A DNA stretch of 64,000 nt from Desertimonas sp963732335 (GTDB taxonomy: Bacteria > Actinomycetota > Acidimicrobiia > Acidimicrobiales > Ilumatobacteraceae), in NCBI GenBank assembly GCA_963732335.1, contig CAVSZO010000063.1:496001-560000 (forward strand), given 5' to 3'. The position numbers and the translations under genes were made by a program. Under the pieces are notes generated by a model. It made no database searches. It saw nothing but the letters and a program-made list of their open reading frames with translations, and had not been told where the DNA came from. How positions within the stretch are numbered: the first letter of the stretch is position 1; every line of letters starts with the position of its first letter. Shown here in pieces: positions 34,194 to 43,860 of this stretch.

Positions 34194-36740
34194 CTAGTCG
34201 GCGGCGATGGCGGTGAGGATGTCGGTCTTGGCGGCGCGGCGGGCGGGCCGCAGGGCGGCGACGACGCCGGCGGCGGCGGCGAGGCCGAGGATGACGGCCA
34301 GCGGGACGACGGGAAGGGCGAACACGCCGAAGCCTTCCTGGGCCTCGAGCGCCCGGACGATCCCCCACCCGAGGAACGCACCGAGGCCGATGCCGCCGAT
34401 CGTGCCGAACACGGCGATGATCACCGACTCCCAACGCACGGTCGAGCGCAACTGTGCCCGATCCTGGCCGACGGCCCGCGGCCAGGCCGAGCTCACGGCG
34501 GCGCTCGTGGATCGACAGCGACAGCGTGTTGGCGATGCCCATCAGGGCGATGATCACGGCGACGCCGAGCATGCCGTAGACGAAGTACAGCACCGTGTCG
34601 ATCTCCTCGCCGACGGTGTCGAGGTACTCGTCGCGGTCCATCGGCGTCGGGGGCGCCGAACTGCGCGGTGACGGCGGCGACGTCGGCCTTGGCGGCGTCG
34701 ACGTCGACGCCGTCGGCGGCGTCGACGAGGACGACGGTGACGTTGTCCTGGGCGACGTGGGCCGCCAGCGCCTCGGTGGAGACGATCACGTCACCGAACG
34801 TCATCCGATCGTGGTACACCGCGCGTGACACGATGGTCCGTCGTCGCGCCGTCGACCCATGTCATCGGCACGGTCGAGCCGACGGCGAGGCCGATGTCGT
34901 CGGCGAACTCCTCGCTGATCGCCACGTCGTTGTCGGCGAAGCCGTCGAGCGATCCCGACGACACGCCGACGTCGAACACTGCGGACAGAGCCGGTGACGT
35001 CGGTCGCGGCGACCTCGACGGTGTCCCCGTCGATGACGGCCGGACCGTAGGCGGTTCCGACCGCCGAGTCGACACCAGGCAGCTCGGCGATGGCCGGGGC
35101 CAGCTCGGGGCTGAGCAGCGATCCGCTGAAGCCTTCCGGCAGGACGATCAGGTCGCCGGCGAAGTCGTCGTCGACGGTCTCGTCGATCGACGCCTTGATC
35201 GACGCGCCGAACGTCGTGAACAGGCCGACGACGGCGGTGCCGACCATCAGCGCCGAGGCGCTGGCGGCGGTGCGGCGCGGATTGCGCATGGCGTTGCGGC
35301 GGGCGAGGCGGCCGGTGACGCCGCGGAGGGCCGCCGGACCAGCACCGATCACGGCAGCAGCAGGGCGGGCGACGACCGGACCGAGCACCACCGCCCCGAC
35401 GAGCAGGCCGAGCGACCCGAGCCCGGCGCGGGCGAGGGCGGACTCCGGGGTCGACGTGGCGGTGACCAGGGCGGCGGCGCCGGCGCCGGCAACGAGCACG
35501 CCGACCACGGCGCGCCACACGGAGGTCGCCGGAGCGGTCGACGGCGACGTCACGCAGGGCCGCCAGCGGGGCGACGCGGGACGCCTTGATGGCGGGCCCG
35601 ACGCTGGCGACGAGCGTCGTGCCGATGCCGATGATCGCGCTGGCGACGATCGCGCCGGCGCTGATCACGAGGTCGGCGTCGGGCATCTCGAGGCCGGACT
35701 CCATGACCGACTGGAGGACGCTGGCGATGCCGATGCCGGCGGCGAAGCCGATGGCCGTCGCCAGCACGCCGATGGCCAGCGCCTCGGCGGCAACGGTCAG
35801 GACGACCTGGCGGCGCGACGCGCCGACGGCCCGCATCAGTGCGGACTCTCGGGTGCGTTGGGCGACGAGGATCGAGAACGTGTTGTGGATGCTGAAGGCG
35901 GCGACGACGATGGCGATGCCGGCGAACGCCAGCAGCAGCGTCTGGAAGAAGCCGAGGAAGTCGCTCTCGACGTCGCGCTGCTGCTCGGCGCGTGAGCTCG
36001 GCGCCGGTGATCGCCTCGATGCCATCGGGCAGCGTGGCGGCGATCCGCGAGTCGAGCTCCTCGGCGCTGACGCCATCGCACCGCCGCACGAGCACACCGG
36101 TGATCGAGTCGGCACTCGCCGGCGAGCAGTTGCTGCGCAGTGTCGGTGTCGAAGGCGATGTAGGTGACGCCGCCGACCTGTTCGGTCTCGCCGTAGGTCG
36201 CCAGACCGACGACGGTCACGGAGACCGGCTCCGGCGTGAGCACGGTGGTCTCGTCGCCGATGGACAGGTCCGCCCGCTCGGCGGTTGCCTGGTCGATCAC
36301 GACCTCGCCGCTCGCCTGCCGGGGCGCGTCCGTCGGTGAGCGTCAGCCAGCTGAGCTCGGGGTCGGCGATCCAGTTGGCGGCGATGGTGGGGGGTCCGTT
36401 GCCGCCAACCGGGTCGCCGTCGGCGCCGATCAGCTGGGCCGTGCCGCGGACCTCGGCGACCGCCGACGCGACGCCGTCGACGGCCGGCCACGTCGGCGAC
36501 GATCGACTCGTCGATCAGACCACGCATGCGGCTCTCTTCGCTGCCGATGCGTGTTTCGTTGCGAACGACGACGTCGGTGCCGTCGTTGGCCGCCGTGAAC
36601 GTGTCACGGAAGCCGGCCTTGGTGGTGGCGCCGAGGATCATCGTGGCGGCGAGGAAGGCAACGCCGAGGACGACGGCGATGCTCGTGCCGGCCAGCCGCC
36701 GCTTGCGGCTCCACAGGGTCTTGAGGATGGTGCGAAACAT
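34194..36740 (-). CDS. ABC transporter permease, FtsX/MacB type, many frameshifts
   Basis: About 850 residues with two FtsX domains. The start is MFRTILKTLWSRKRRLAGTS with a first helix (IAVVLGVAFLAATMILG). First FtsX region: FLGFFQTLLLAFAGIAIVVA, SIHNTFSILVAQRTRESALM, RAVGASRRQVVLTVAAEALA. The second ends VIIAVFGTIGGIGLGAFLGW and ALRPARRAAKTDILTAIAAD. At least six frame changes are present (for example near 36480, 36340, 36110, 35990, 35540, 34985, 34490). Partners are the ATPase upstream and the two-component pair downstream; such sets usually export or sense envelope-active peptides or lipids. Confidence 0.85.
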
Positions 36741-36742
36741 TG

Positions 36743-37521
36743 TCAGCCGAAGATCCTTCATCCGGTCGAGGATGCGCTGCGGCTGAGGGCGTGGCCATCG
36801 AGTCGACGATGCGACCGTCGGCGAGGAAGATGACGGTGTCGGCGTAGCTGGCGGCGACGGGATCGTGGGTGACCATCACGATCGTCTGCCCGTAGGCGTC
36901 GACGGCGTGGCGCATGAACGTCAGGATCTCGTTGCCGGCGCGGCTGTCGAGGTTGCCGGTCGGCTCGTCGGCAAAGATCAGCTGCGGCTTCGATGCCAGC
37001 GCCCGGGCGACGGCGACGCGCTGCTGCTGCCCGCCGGAGAGCTCGCTCGGGCGGTGGCGGAGCCGGTCGCCGAGGCCGACGGTGGCGACGACGGCGTCGA
37101 CCCACGCCTTGTCCGGCTTGGTGCCGGCGAGGGTCATCGGCAGGACGATGTTCTCGGCGGCGCTCAGCGTCGGCAGCAGGTTGAACGCCTGGAACACGAA
37201 CCCGATCCGCTCGCGCCGCACCTTGGTGAGCTGGCGGTCGTTGAGCTTGCCGAGGTCGATGTCGCCGAGGAACACGGCGCCGGACGTCAGCGTGTCGAGC
37301 CCGGCGAGGGCATGCATCAGCGTGCTCTTGCCGGATCCCGACGGGCCCATGATCGCGGTGAAGCGGCGAGCCGGAAGGCCGACGGTGACGCCGTCGAGGG
37401 CGCGGACTTCGGTGCCGCCGCGGCCGTACACCTTGACGGCAGCTTCGGCACGGGCGGCGAGGGGGGTCGGCGCGGCCCACTGGGGCACCGGCTCGGCCGG
37501 GGGGCGTAGGTGGTCGGTCAT
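36743..37521 (-). CDS. ABC transporter ATP-binding protein (MacB/LolD type), frameshift near C-terminus
   Basis: About 255 residues. Walker A IMGPSGSGKSTLMHALAG, Q-loop GFVFQAFNLLPTLSA, signature ELSGGQQQRVAVARAL, Walker B QLIFADEPTGNLDS and H-loop VMVTHDPVAA are all in one frame. Near 36790 the frame must change to give QRILDRMKDL, the usual C-terminal helix; the stop I infer is at 36743, 2 bases before the permease ATG. The start is ATG 37521. It heads the minus-strand operon. Confidence 0.9.
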
Positions 37522-37580
37522 GGGTTCCAGCACTGCCGAACTACCTGCTCAGCACGCAGTGGAGCCACCCGGCATCTGGC

Positions 37581-37740
37581 CGGGGGTCTGTCCCGACGCG
37601 CGGGGGTCTGTCCCTACCCTGATCGGCCGCGGTGGCGCTGACGCTCGACGGGCGGGCACGCATCTGGGGAAGATTCGTGTCAGACGACCGATCTGGGGAA
37701 GATCTCCAGATGTCAGGGCGTGCGACGGATCTTCCCCAGA
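37581..37740. repeat. Cluster of short direct and inverted repeats upstream of the ABC operon
   Basis: CGGGGGTCTGTCCC occurs at 37581-37594 and 37601-37614, exactly 20 bases apart. ATCTGGGGAAGAT occurs at 37662-37674 and 37691-37703, 29 bases apart. GATCTTCCCCAGA (37728-37740) is the perfect 13-base complement of 37692-37704 and could form a stem with a 23-base loop. The region is the 237-base gap between the NagA stop and the ABC start, so it holds the ABC operon's promoter and possibly the NagA operon's terminator. Confidence 0.7.
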
Positions 37741-37758
37741 ACGGCGCGGGCAGTCGTG

Positions 37759-38909
37759 TCAGCCGTCGAGCGAACCGGCGACGACGTCGCCTGCGGCGAT
37801 CACGGCGACCACCTCGCGGGCCTCGTCGAGGACGACGAGGTCGGCGCGCTTGCCCGCCTCGATCGTGCCGACGTCGCCGTCGATGCCCAGCAGCCGTGCC
37901 GGGTTGAGCGACGCGGCTCGGCTGGCGACTACCTCGTCGAGCCCCGCCGCCACGGCGTTGCGATAGGCCGCGTCCATCGTCAGCGTGCTGCCGGCGAGCG
38001 AGCCACCGTCGACCAGCGTCGCCACGCCGTCGCGGACCTCGACGTCGAGGCGGCCGAGGCGATAGCGCCCGTCGCCGGCTCCGGACGCCGCCATCGCGTC
38101 GGTGATCAGCACGACTCCGTCACGACCCTTGCTGGCGGCGGCGAGGCGGACGAATGCCGGGTGCAGGTGATGACCGTCGACGATCAGCTCGCAGCAGATC
38201 TCGGGAGCCGTGAGACAGGCACCGACGACGCCGGGGTCACGGTGGTGCAGCGGGCTCATCGCGTTGCCGAGGTGGGTCGCCACCGTTGCGCCGGCGGCGA
38301 TCGCCGCGCCGGCCTGGTCGTACGTGGCATCGGTGTGGCCGATGGCGGCGATCACCCCGGCCCCGGTGAGCTGGCCGACGGCGTCGATCGCCCCGGGCCG
38401 CTCCGGGGCGATCGTCATCATCCGCAGGTGCCCGCCGGCGGCGGCGACGAAGCCGTCGATGATCTCGGGATCGGGGTCTGACATGAACTCCGGATCCTGA
38501 GCCCCACAGCGGGCCGCCGAGAGGAACGGACCCTCGGAGTGGATCCCGGCGATCTGGCGGCGCACTCGCCGGGTCGGCGTCGCCGAGCAACCCGCTGATC
38601 CGCCGCGCCGCCGCTTCGAGCTCGTCCGCCGGGGCGGTCACCAGGCTGAGCAGCGTCGTCGTCGTCCCGTGGCGGAGATGGAACTCGACGCCGTGGACGA
38701 CAGCGTCCGGGTCGCCCGGCCGTGAAGCTGTGGCCGCCTCCGCCGTGGACGTGGAGGTCGACGAACCCGGGGACGATGGTCCACTGCCCGCTCCCGGCGG
38801 CGCCCGACGGTACGAGACCACCGCCGACCTGGGCGATGCGTTCACCCGCGGTCTCGATCCAGCCACTCACGACGCCAGCCGGCGTGACCACGCGCCCGGC
38901 AACGATCAT
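37759..38909 (-). CDS. nagA: N-acetylglucosamine-6-phosphate deacetylase, frameshifted
   Basis: About 380 residues from three frames. MIVAGRVVTPAGVVSGWIET and VPGFVDLHVHGGGGHSF (metal-site HVH), TTTTLLSLVTAPADELEAA, IAGIHSEGPFLSAARCGAQD, VATHLGNAMSPLHHRDPG, LIVDGHHLHPAFVRLAA and VLITDAMAASG are the NagA motifs in order. It removes acetate from GlcNAc-6-P. Frame changes lie near 38730 and 38560. Its ATG overlaps the ROK kinase stop (ATGA), so the two are coupled. Confidence 0.92.
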
Positions 38910-39883
38910 TGAACGACCGTTTCGGCGGCGTCCCACGATGCCGCGGCGATCGCCGCGGCGAGTTCGTCGACGTCGCGCCCCGCGGCGGTGCGCCACGCCT
39001 CGAGGGCGGCGCCGACGAAGCCGGCGTCAGCGGCGAATCGAGCAGTGACGATACGCGGCACGTCGCGCCACGGCAGCTGCGCCGCCATCGCGGCACGCAA
39101 CGGCGCGGTCAGCGTCGTCACCGGAGCGACCGAGACCGCCGCCGATGACGAGCACCTCGACGTCAAGGGTGGCGACCGCGCCAGCGAGAACCTGCGCCAG
39201 GGCGTCGACCGCCGACGTGCCACACAGCCGTCGCCGCCGCGTCGCCGTCGGTGACGAGGGCGGCGACGTCGCTGGCGTCGACGGTGCCGGCTTCCTGGCC
39301 TGTGGCTGGCGGCATACCGCTCGGCGATCGCCCGCGCCGAGGCGACCGCTTCGAGCGTCGTCCCCGGGGCGACGAGGATCTGGCCGATCTCGCCGGCGCG
39401 GTACGTGGCGCCCCGATGGATCACGCCGTCGATCACCACGGCCGCGGCGAGCCCCGTGCCGATCGGGACGAACAGCGCACTGCCGGCGCCGGCGGCAGCG
39501 CCGAACGTCGCTTCGGCGACGCAGGCCGTGCGCACGTCGTGGCCGACCGAGACAGGCCGACCGAGTCGCTCGGCCAGGCGCTCGGCGCACCGGGAGATCG
39601 CGCCACCCCATCGTCACCGAGAACTCGCCGACTCCCGTCTCGTCGACGATTCCCGGGCACCGCGACACCGACCCCGGCGACCTCCAGGGCCGAGTCCCGA
39701 GCACTCGTCGACGAGCCCGGCGACGACGGCCGCGATGTTGTCGAGCACCGCATCGGGGCCGTGTTGGCGACCACTCGGCACACGACGCAGCACGCGCAAC
39801 CCGGCGGGCCCGAGGATCCCGGCCTTCAGCGACGTGCCGCCGACGTCGACGGCGACGACGGCAAGGCGATCGACGTCGCTCAC
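38906..39883 (-). CDS. ROK-family sugar kinase, frameshifted
   Basis: About 320 residues. VVAVDVGGTSLKAGILGPAG is the N-terminal phosphate-binding motif; VGVAVPGIVDETGVGEFSVT, RTACVAEATFGAAAGAGSAL, FVPIGTGLAAAVVIDGVIHR and GATYRAGEIGQILVAPG follow. The Zn-binding CxCGxxGC normally found after GEIG is missing; the text runs APGTTLEAVASA instead. With NagA and the SIS protein it should phosphorylate GlcNAc or a related amino sugar. Frame changes lie near 39700, 39660, 39600, 39300, 39230 and 39130. Confidence 0.85.
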
Positions 39884-39884
39884 C

Positions 39885-40806
39885 TCACGTGCTCGGGTCG
39901 AGGATGACGCTGAACGACAGCGATTGCGGGTGGTCGGGGTCGCGGCCGGCGTGGCGAGCGAGCTCGACGGCGAGTCGCTGGGCGCGGATGAGATCGACCA
40001 TCGGGTCGAGATTCTCGCTCACCAACTGCGCGCCCGGTCGCGGCAACATCGTCAGCCAGCCCGTTCGGCGGATCGCCGAACACCCACACGGCGGTCCCTG
40101 GGCCACTGACGCTGATCGGTCCGTGGCGGTACTCCATCGCCGGGTACGACTCGGTCCAGAAGCCGGCCGCCTCGCGGCACTTCAGCGCCGCCTCCTCGGC
40201 GATCGCCGCGGCCCAACCGCGACCGAGGAACGTGATCTGGCGGACGGCGCCGGCGGCGACCGGCAGCTCGGACGAGACGGCCACCGACGCGGCGGCGATG
40301 ACGTCCGGCGAGGTCTTCGCCGAGCGAGGCAGCGCAGCAGGGCCAGGACCGACGTCGGGAAGCGTGTCTGCACCACGGATTGCTCGGCGGCGAACGGCAG
40401 GGCGATGACGTCGGTGCGCCGCGGCGATGGGTGTCGACCCGTCGACGGTGATCGACGTGACCGCGGCGCCGTCGACCGCGGGCGCGGATGCTGGCGATCG
40501 TGTCGAGCACCTCTGTCGTCGTCCCCGAGCGCGAGATCGCCACGACTCGGTCGTACCGCCGGCCGAAGCGGTACTCGCTCGCCGGGAAGGCGTCCGTCTC
40601 GCCGTGCACCGGCGGCCTCGCGCAGGGCGGCGTAGGCGCGGGCGACGTACAGGGACGTGCCACAACCGATCACCGCGACGCGCTCGCCGCGGGCCGGGAG
40701 CACGGCCAGATGATCGGGTAGCGGCGGCGACGGCTTGGGCCCAGCAGGCGGGCTGCGAGGCAACCTCGTGCTCGACGTGCGTACGTGGGGTGGTCGTCTC
40801 GGTCAC
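39885..40806 (-). CDS. SIS-domain protein, glucosamine-6-phosphate deaminase/isomerase type (NagB-II/AgaS-like), frameshifted
   Basis: About 310 residues. VTETTTPRTHVEHEVASQPA begins at GTG 40806 with GGAGGGT upstream. VAVIGCGTSLYVARAYAALR, VVAISRSGTTTEVLDTIASI, ITFLGRGWAAAIAEEAALKC, REAAGFWTESYPAMEYRHGP are the two-SIS-domain motifs of the isomerase half of GlmS. No glutaminase domain is present, so it fits NagB-II-type deaminases that turn GlcN-6-P into Fru-6-P plus ammonia. Frame changes lie near 40720, 40650, 40490, 40420 and 40060. First gene of the operon. Confidence 0.85.
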
Positions 40807-40855
40807 GGGTGACCCTCCGGTCCGTCGGCGCTCCAGGATGTAAGAAGCTGCACTA

Positions 40856-40885
40856 TTTATACGCTTATCTTGCAAGTTGTCGCAA
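40856..40885 (-). promoter_or_regulatory. Candidate promoter of the amino-sugar operon
   Basis: On the minus strand TTGCGA (40885-40880) and TATAAA (40861-40856) are separated by 18 bases, a good sigma-70-like match and the only AT-rich stretch in the area. It lies 50 bases upstream of the SIS gene. GTTGTCGCAAC (40876-40886) is a short palindrome overlapping the -35 and could be the DeoR operator. Confidence 0.5.
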
Positions 40886-40917
40886 CAACACGCCGATCCG
40901 TGCTACGTTCAGCGGCA

Positions 40918-41730
40918 ATGCAGCGACCGATGCGCTGGACGGCCTTGCTCGACATGCTGGCCGGCGACGGTCGCGTCGAGATCGACACGCGCCGCCGAGC
41001 AGCCTCGGGGTGTCCGCCGCCACGGTGCGCCGCGACCTCGACGAGCTGGCCAGCCAGCAGCTGCTGGTGAGGACGCGCGGCGGAGCAGTGCCGCACAGCG
41101 TCTCCTACGACCTTCCGCTGCGCTACAAGCTCACCCGACGACCGGACGAGAAGCGCAGCATCGCCGAGGCGGCCGCCGAGCTGGTGGTCCCAGGCAGCGT
41201 CGTCGGCATCAACGGCGGGACGACGACGACCGAAGTCGCCCGCGCCCTCGTGCTGCGCACCGACCTCAGCGACGACATCGTCGATGGCAGCCCTCGCGTC
41301 ACGATCGTCACCAACGCCCTCAACATCGCCCACGAGCTCGCCGTGCGGCCGCAGGTCAAGCTCGTCGTCACCGGCGGAGTCGTGCGCTCCCAGTCGTACG
41401 AACTCGTCGGCCCGCTGGCGACGCCGGCCCTCGACCGACTGACCCTCGATTTCGCGATCCTCGGCGTCGACGGCATCAGCGTGGCCGGCGGGGCGTGCAC
41501 CAACAACGAGTCCGAAGCGGCCGTCAACGAGCTGATGGCCCGACAAGCGCGCACGGTCGTCGTCGTCGCCGACTCCAGCAAGCTCGGCCGGCGGGCGTTC
41601 GCCAGGATCTGCCCGATCGACCGCGTCGACATCCTCGTCACTGGGGCACTCGGAGACGGCACAGCTGATCGCCGACCTCCGCGATGCGGGCGTTGACGTC
41701 ATCACCGTGCGGCTGCCGTCCAGGTCGTAG
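40918..41730 (+). CDS. DeoR/GlpR-family transcriptional repressor, frameshifted
   Basis: About 270 residues. MQRPMRWTALLDMLAGDGRV, then after a frame change near 41005 LGVSAATVRRDLDELASQQL (helix-turn-helix) and RTRGGAVPHSVSYDLPLRYK. The sugar-phosphate-sensing domain has VVGINGGTTTTEVARAL, VTNALNIAHELAV and FAILGVDGISVAGGACTNNE. Near 41655 the frame changes again, giving QLIADLRDAGVDVITVRLPS and a stop at 41728-41730. It is divergent from the amino-sugar operon and probably represses it. Confidence 0.9.
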
Positions 41731-41791
41731 CCAGGGTTCTCGGTCACGGGCGCGGCAGCACGTCCATCGCGCGAATCTAGGGTGATCGGCG

Positions 41792-43273
41792 GTGGACGCC
41801 CGAGTGCTGGCCAGGTTCGAGTCGACGTTGCCCGCCGACGACGATCATCCGTATCGCACCGGGCCGTGGCGACCGAACGTCACCGAGTGGCACGTCAGCG
41901 ACTGCGACGTCGTCGGCGAGCTGCCCGCTGACCTCAACGGCGTCTACTTGCGCAACACGGAGAACCCGTTGCACCCGGCGCTCGGCCGGTATCACCCGTT
42001 CGACGGAGACGGCATGCTCCACGCCGTCGAGTTCGGCAACGGCTCGGCGACGTACCGCAACCGCTTCATCCGCACGGCCGGCTTCGAGGCCGAGCTGGCG
42101 GCCGGCGGCCCGCTGTGGGCCGGCCTCGCCGAGCCGCCGAGCCGGTCGCTGCGCGACGGTTGGGGAGCGCGCACACGGATGAAGGACGCCTCCTCGACCG
42201 ATGTCGTCGTGCACGCCGGTCGCGCCCTGACGAGCTTCTACCAATGCGGCGACCTGTACGCCCACGACCCGGCGACGCTCGAGCAGTACGGCGCCGTGCG
42301 CTGGGGCGGATGGTTTCCCGCCGAGGGCGTGTCTGCGCATCCGAAGGTCGACCCCGCCACCGGCGAGCTGTTCTTCTTCAACTACTCGACGACCGAGCCG
42401 TACCTCCACTTCGGCGTCGTCGATGCCGCCAACGACGTCGTGCACTACACGCCGATCGACCTGCCGGGACCACGCCTACCCCACGACATGGCGTTCACCG
42501 AGAACTACGCCATCCTCAACGACTGCCCACTGTTCTGGGACCCCGATCTGCTCGCCCGCGGCGTCCACGCCGTGCGCTTCTACCCCGACCTGCCGACCCG
42601 CCTCGGCGTGGTCCCGCGCCGCGGAACGACCAACGACATCCGCTGGTTCGAGGCCTCGCCAACGTACGTGCTGCACTGGATCAACGCCTTCGAGGACGGC
42701 GACGAGGTCGTCGTCGACGGCTTCTACGAGCGCAACCCGGAAGCGACGATCGGACCGGATGCGCCGGCGACGATGCCCGGTCGGGACGCCGCCGAGCGGC
42801 GGATGTTCCGTTTCCTCGACGCCACTGCCCTCGATCCGGTCCCGTACCGCTGGCGCCTCGATCTCCGCACCGGCGCGGTGAAGGAGGAGGTGCTGTCCGA
42901 CTCCGGGAGCGAGTTCGGCAAGATCAACGGCGACCATCTCGGCCGGCCGTACCGCTACTGCTACTCGCTCGTTCCCACGCCCGGCTGGTTCCTGTTCAGC
43001 GGGTTACGGCGCACTGACGTCGAGACCGGGGCAACCGACGAGTATCTCGTCGACGACGGTGTGTTCGTCAGCGAGGCGCCGATGGCGCCGCGGCCTGGCG
43101 CTGCCGCCGAGGACGACGGCTATCTCGTCACGTTCACGACGGACATGAACGATGACCGGTCCGAGTGCCTCGTCTTCGACGCCGCCGACCTCGCCGCCGG
43201 GCCACTCGCCCGGGTGCAGCTGCCGGAACGGATTTGCACCGGCACGCACAGCTGCTGGGTCGGCGCGGAATGA
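41792..43273 (+). CDS. Carotenoid cleavage oxygenase
   Basis: 493 residues of the RPE65/carotenoid oxygenase family. GVYLRNTENPLHPALGRYHP and FDGDGMLHAVEFGNGSATYR are the family start. The four iron-binding His are expected in SAHPKVDPATGEL, RLPHDMAFTENYAIL, YVLHWINAFEDGD and the C-terminal ICTGTHSCWVG. Members cleave carotenoids, apocarotenoids or stilbenes with O2. The gene is in one unbroken frame from GTG 41792. Confidence 0.92.
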   Translation: MDARVLARFESTLPADDDHPYRTGPWRPNVTEWHVSDCDVVGELPADLNGVYLRNTENPLHPALGRYHPFDGDGMLHAVEFGNGSATYRNRFIRTAGFEAELAAGGPLWAGLAEPPSRSLRDGWGARTRMKDASSTDVVVHAGRALTSFYQCGDLYAHDPATLEQYGAVRWGGWFPAEGVSAHPKVDPATGELFFFNYSTTEPYLHFGVVDAANDVVHYTPIDLPGPRLPHDMAFTENYAILNDCPLFWDPDLLARGVHAVRFYPDLPTRLGVVPRRGTTNDIRWFEASPTYVLHWINAFEDGDEVVVDGFYERNPEATIGPDAPATMPGRDAAERRMFRFLDATALDPVPYRWRLDLRTGAVKEEVLSDSGSEFGKINGDHLGRPYRYCYSLVPTPGWFLFSGLRRTDVETGATDEYLVDDGVFVSEAPMAPRPGAAAEDDGYLVTFTTDMNDDRSECLVFDAADLAAGPLARVQLPERICTGTHSCWVGAE

Positions 43274-43291
43274 ATACGAGCGCTGCCGACG

Positions 43292-43822
43292 TTGACTGAT
43301 CGAGTGATCCCCCACCGGTCCGTTCGCGCGTCAAGTCGTTTCGCGCCCTCAACTCGCTCGTCCGTCCGTTCGTCAAGGGCGGCTCTCGGCTCACCTCTGC
43401 CGTTCGGAGTCGGCGCTGTCGTCGTCAGCACGACCGGACGTCGATCGGGCGTCGATCGCGAAGTTCCGCTCGCTGCGGCGCGTTGGGGTGACCGCGTCTT
43501 CGTGTCGACCGTGCGCCGCAACTCGGACTGGATGAGGAACCTCGAAGCGGAACCCGAGACTGCCGTGTGGCTCAACGGCTCACGGCGTTCGGCCACCGCC
43601 GACGTCTGGCGCCGCCCCGGAATCGCCGTCCTCCAGTTGGCCGCCGAGAGCTATCCGCCGGCACGTCCGGAGTCGGCTCAGCAACGGGCTTTGACCGCCG
43701 CATCGCACTTGCGCCGTCCGCCTCACGTCGGCCACCGGCACTTCCGACTCTTCCCGCGCCAGGCGGCCAGTTCTGGCCGCTTCTTGCGACACCGGAGGCT
43801 CCCCTCAAATCGGGACCTTTGA
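43292..43822 (+). CDS. DDN/DUF385-like deazaflavin-dependent protein, doubtful C-terminus
   Basis: FGVGAVVVSTTGRRSGVDRE, RWGDRVFVSTVRRNSDWMRN and NPEV-like EAEPETAVWLNGSRRSATAD match the F420-binding DDN fold, here from residue about 38 to 110. The C-terminal 45 residues (RRPPHVGHRHFRLFPRQAAS) are Arg-rich and unlike the family, so an indel near 43680 may have replaced the true end. The start (TTG 43292) is uncertain. It precedes the multicopper oxidase by 38 bases. Confidence 0.65.
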   Translation: MTDRVIPHRSVRASSRFAPSTRSSVRSSRAALGSPLPFGVGAVVVSTTGRRSGVDREVPLAAARWGDRVFVSTVRRNSDWMRNLEAEPETAVWLNGSRRSATADVWRRPGIAVLQLAAESYPPARPESAQQRALTAASHLRRPPHVGHRHFRLFPRQAASSGRFLRHRRLPSNRDL

Positions 43823-43825
43823 CCT
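43812..43825. promoter_or_regulatory. DevR/DosR-box-like site upstream of the multicopper oxidase
   Basis: GGGACCTTTGACCT lies 36 bases before the ATG at 43861. The left half matches the mycobacterial DosR consensus (GGGAC, then 4 bases, then GTCCC); the right half is weaker (GACCT). Two better sites occur at 50366 and 51144 near the DevR-like gene. On its own this site would not be convincing. Confidence 0.4.
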
Positions 43826-43860
43826 GGCGGCGGGTCGGCGCGACTCGTAGCGTCGGCGCG

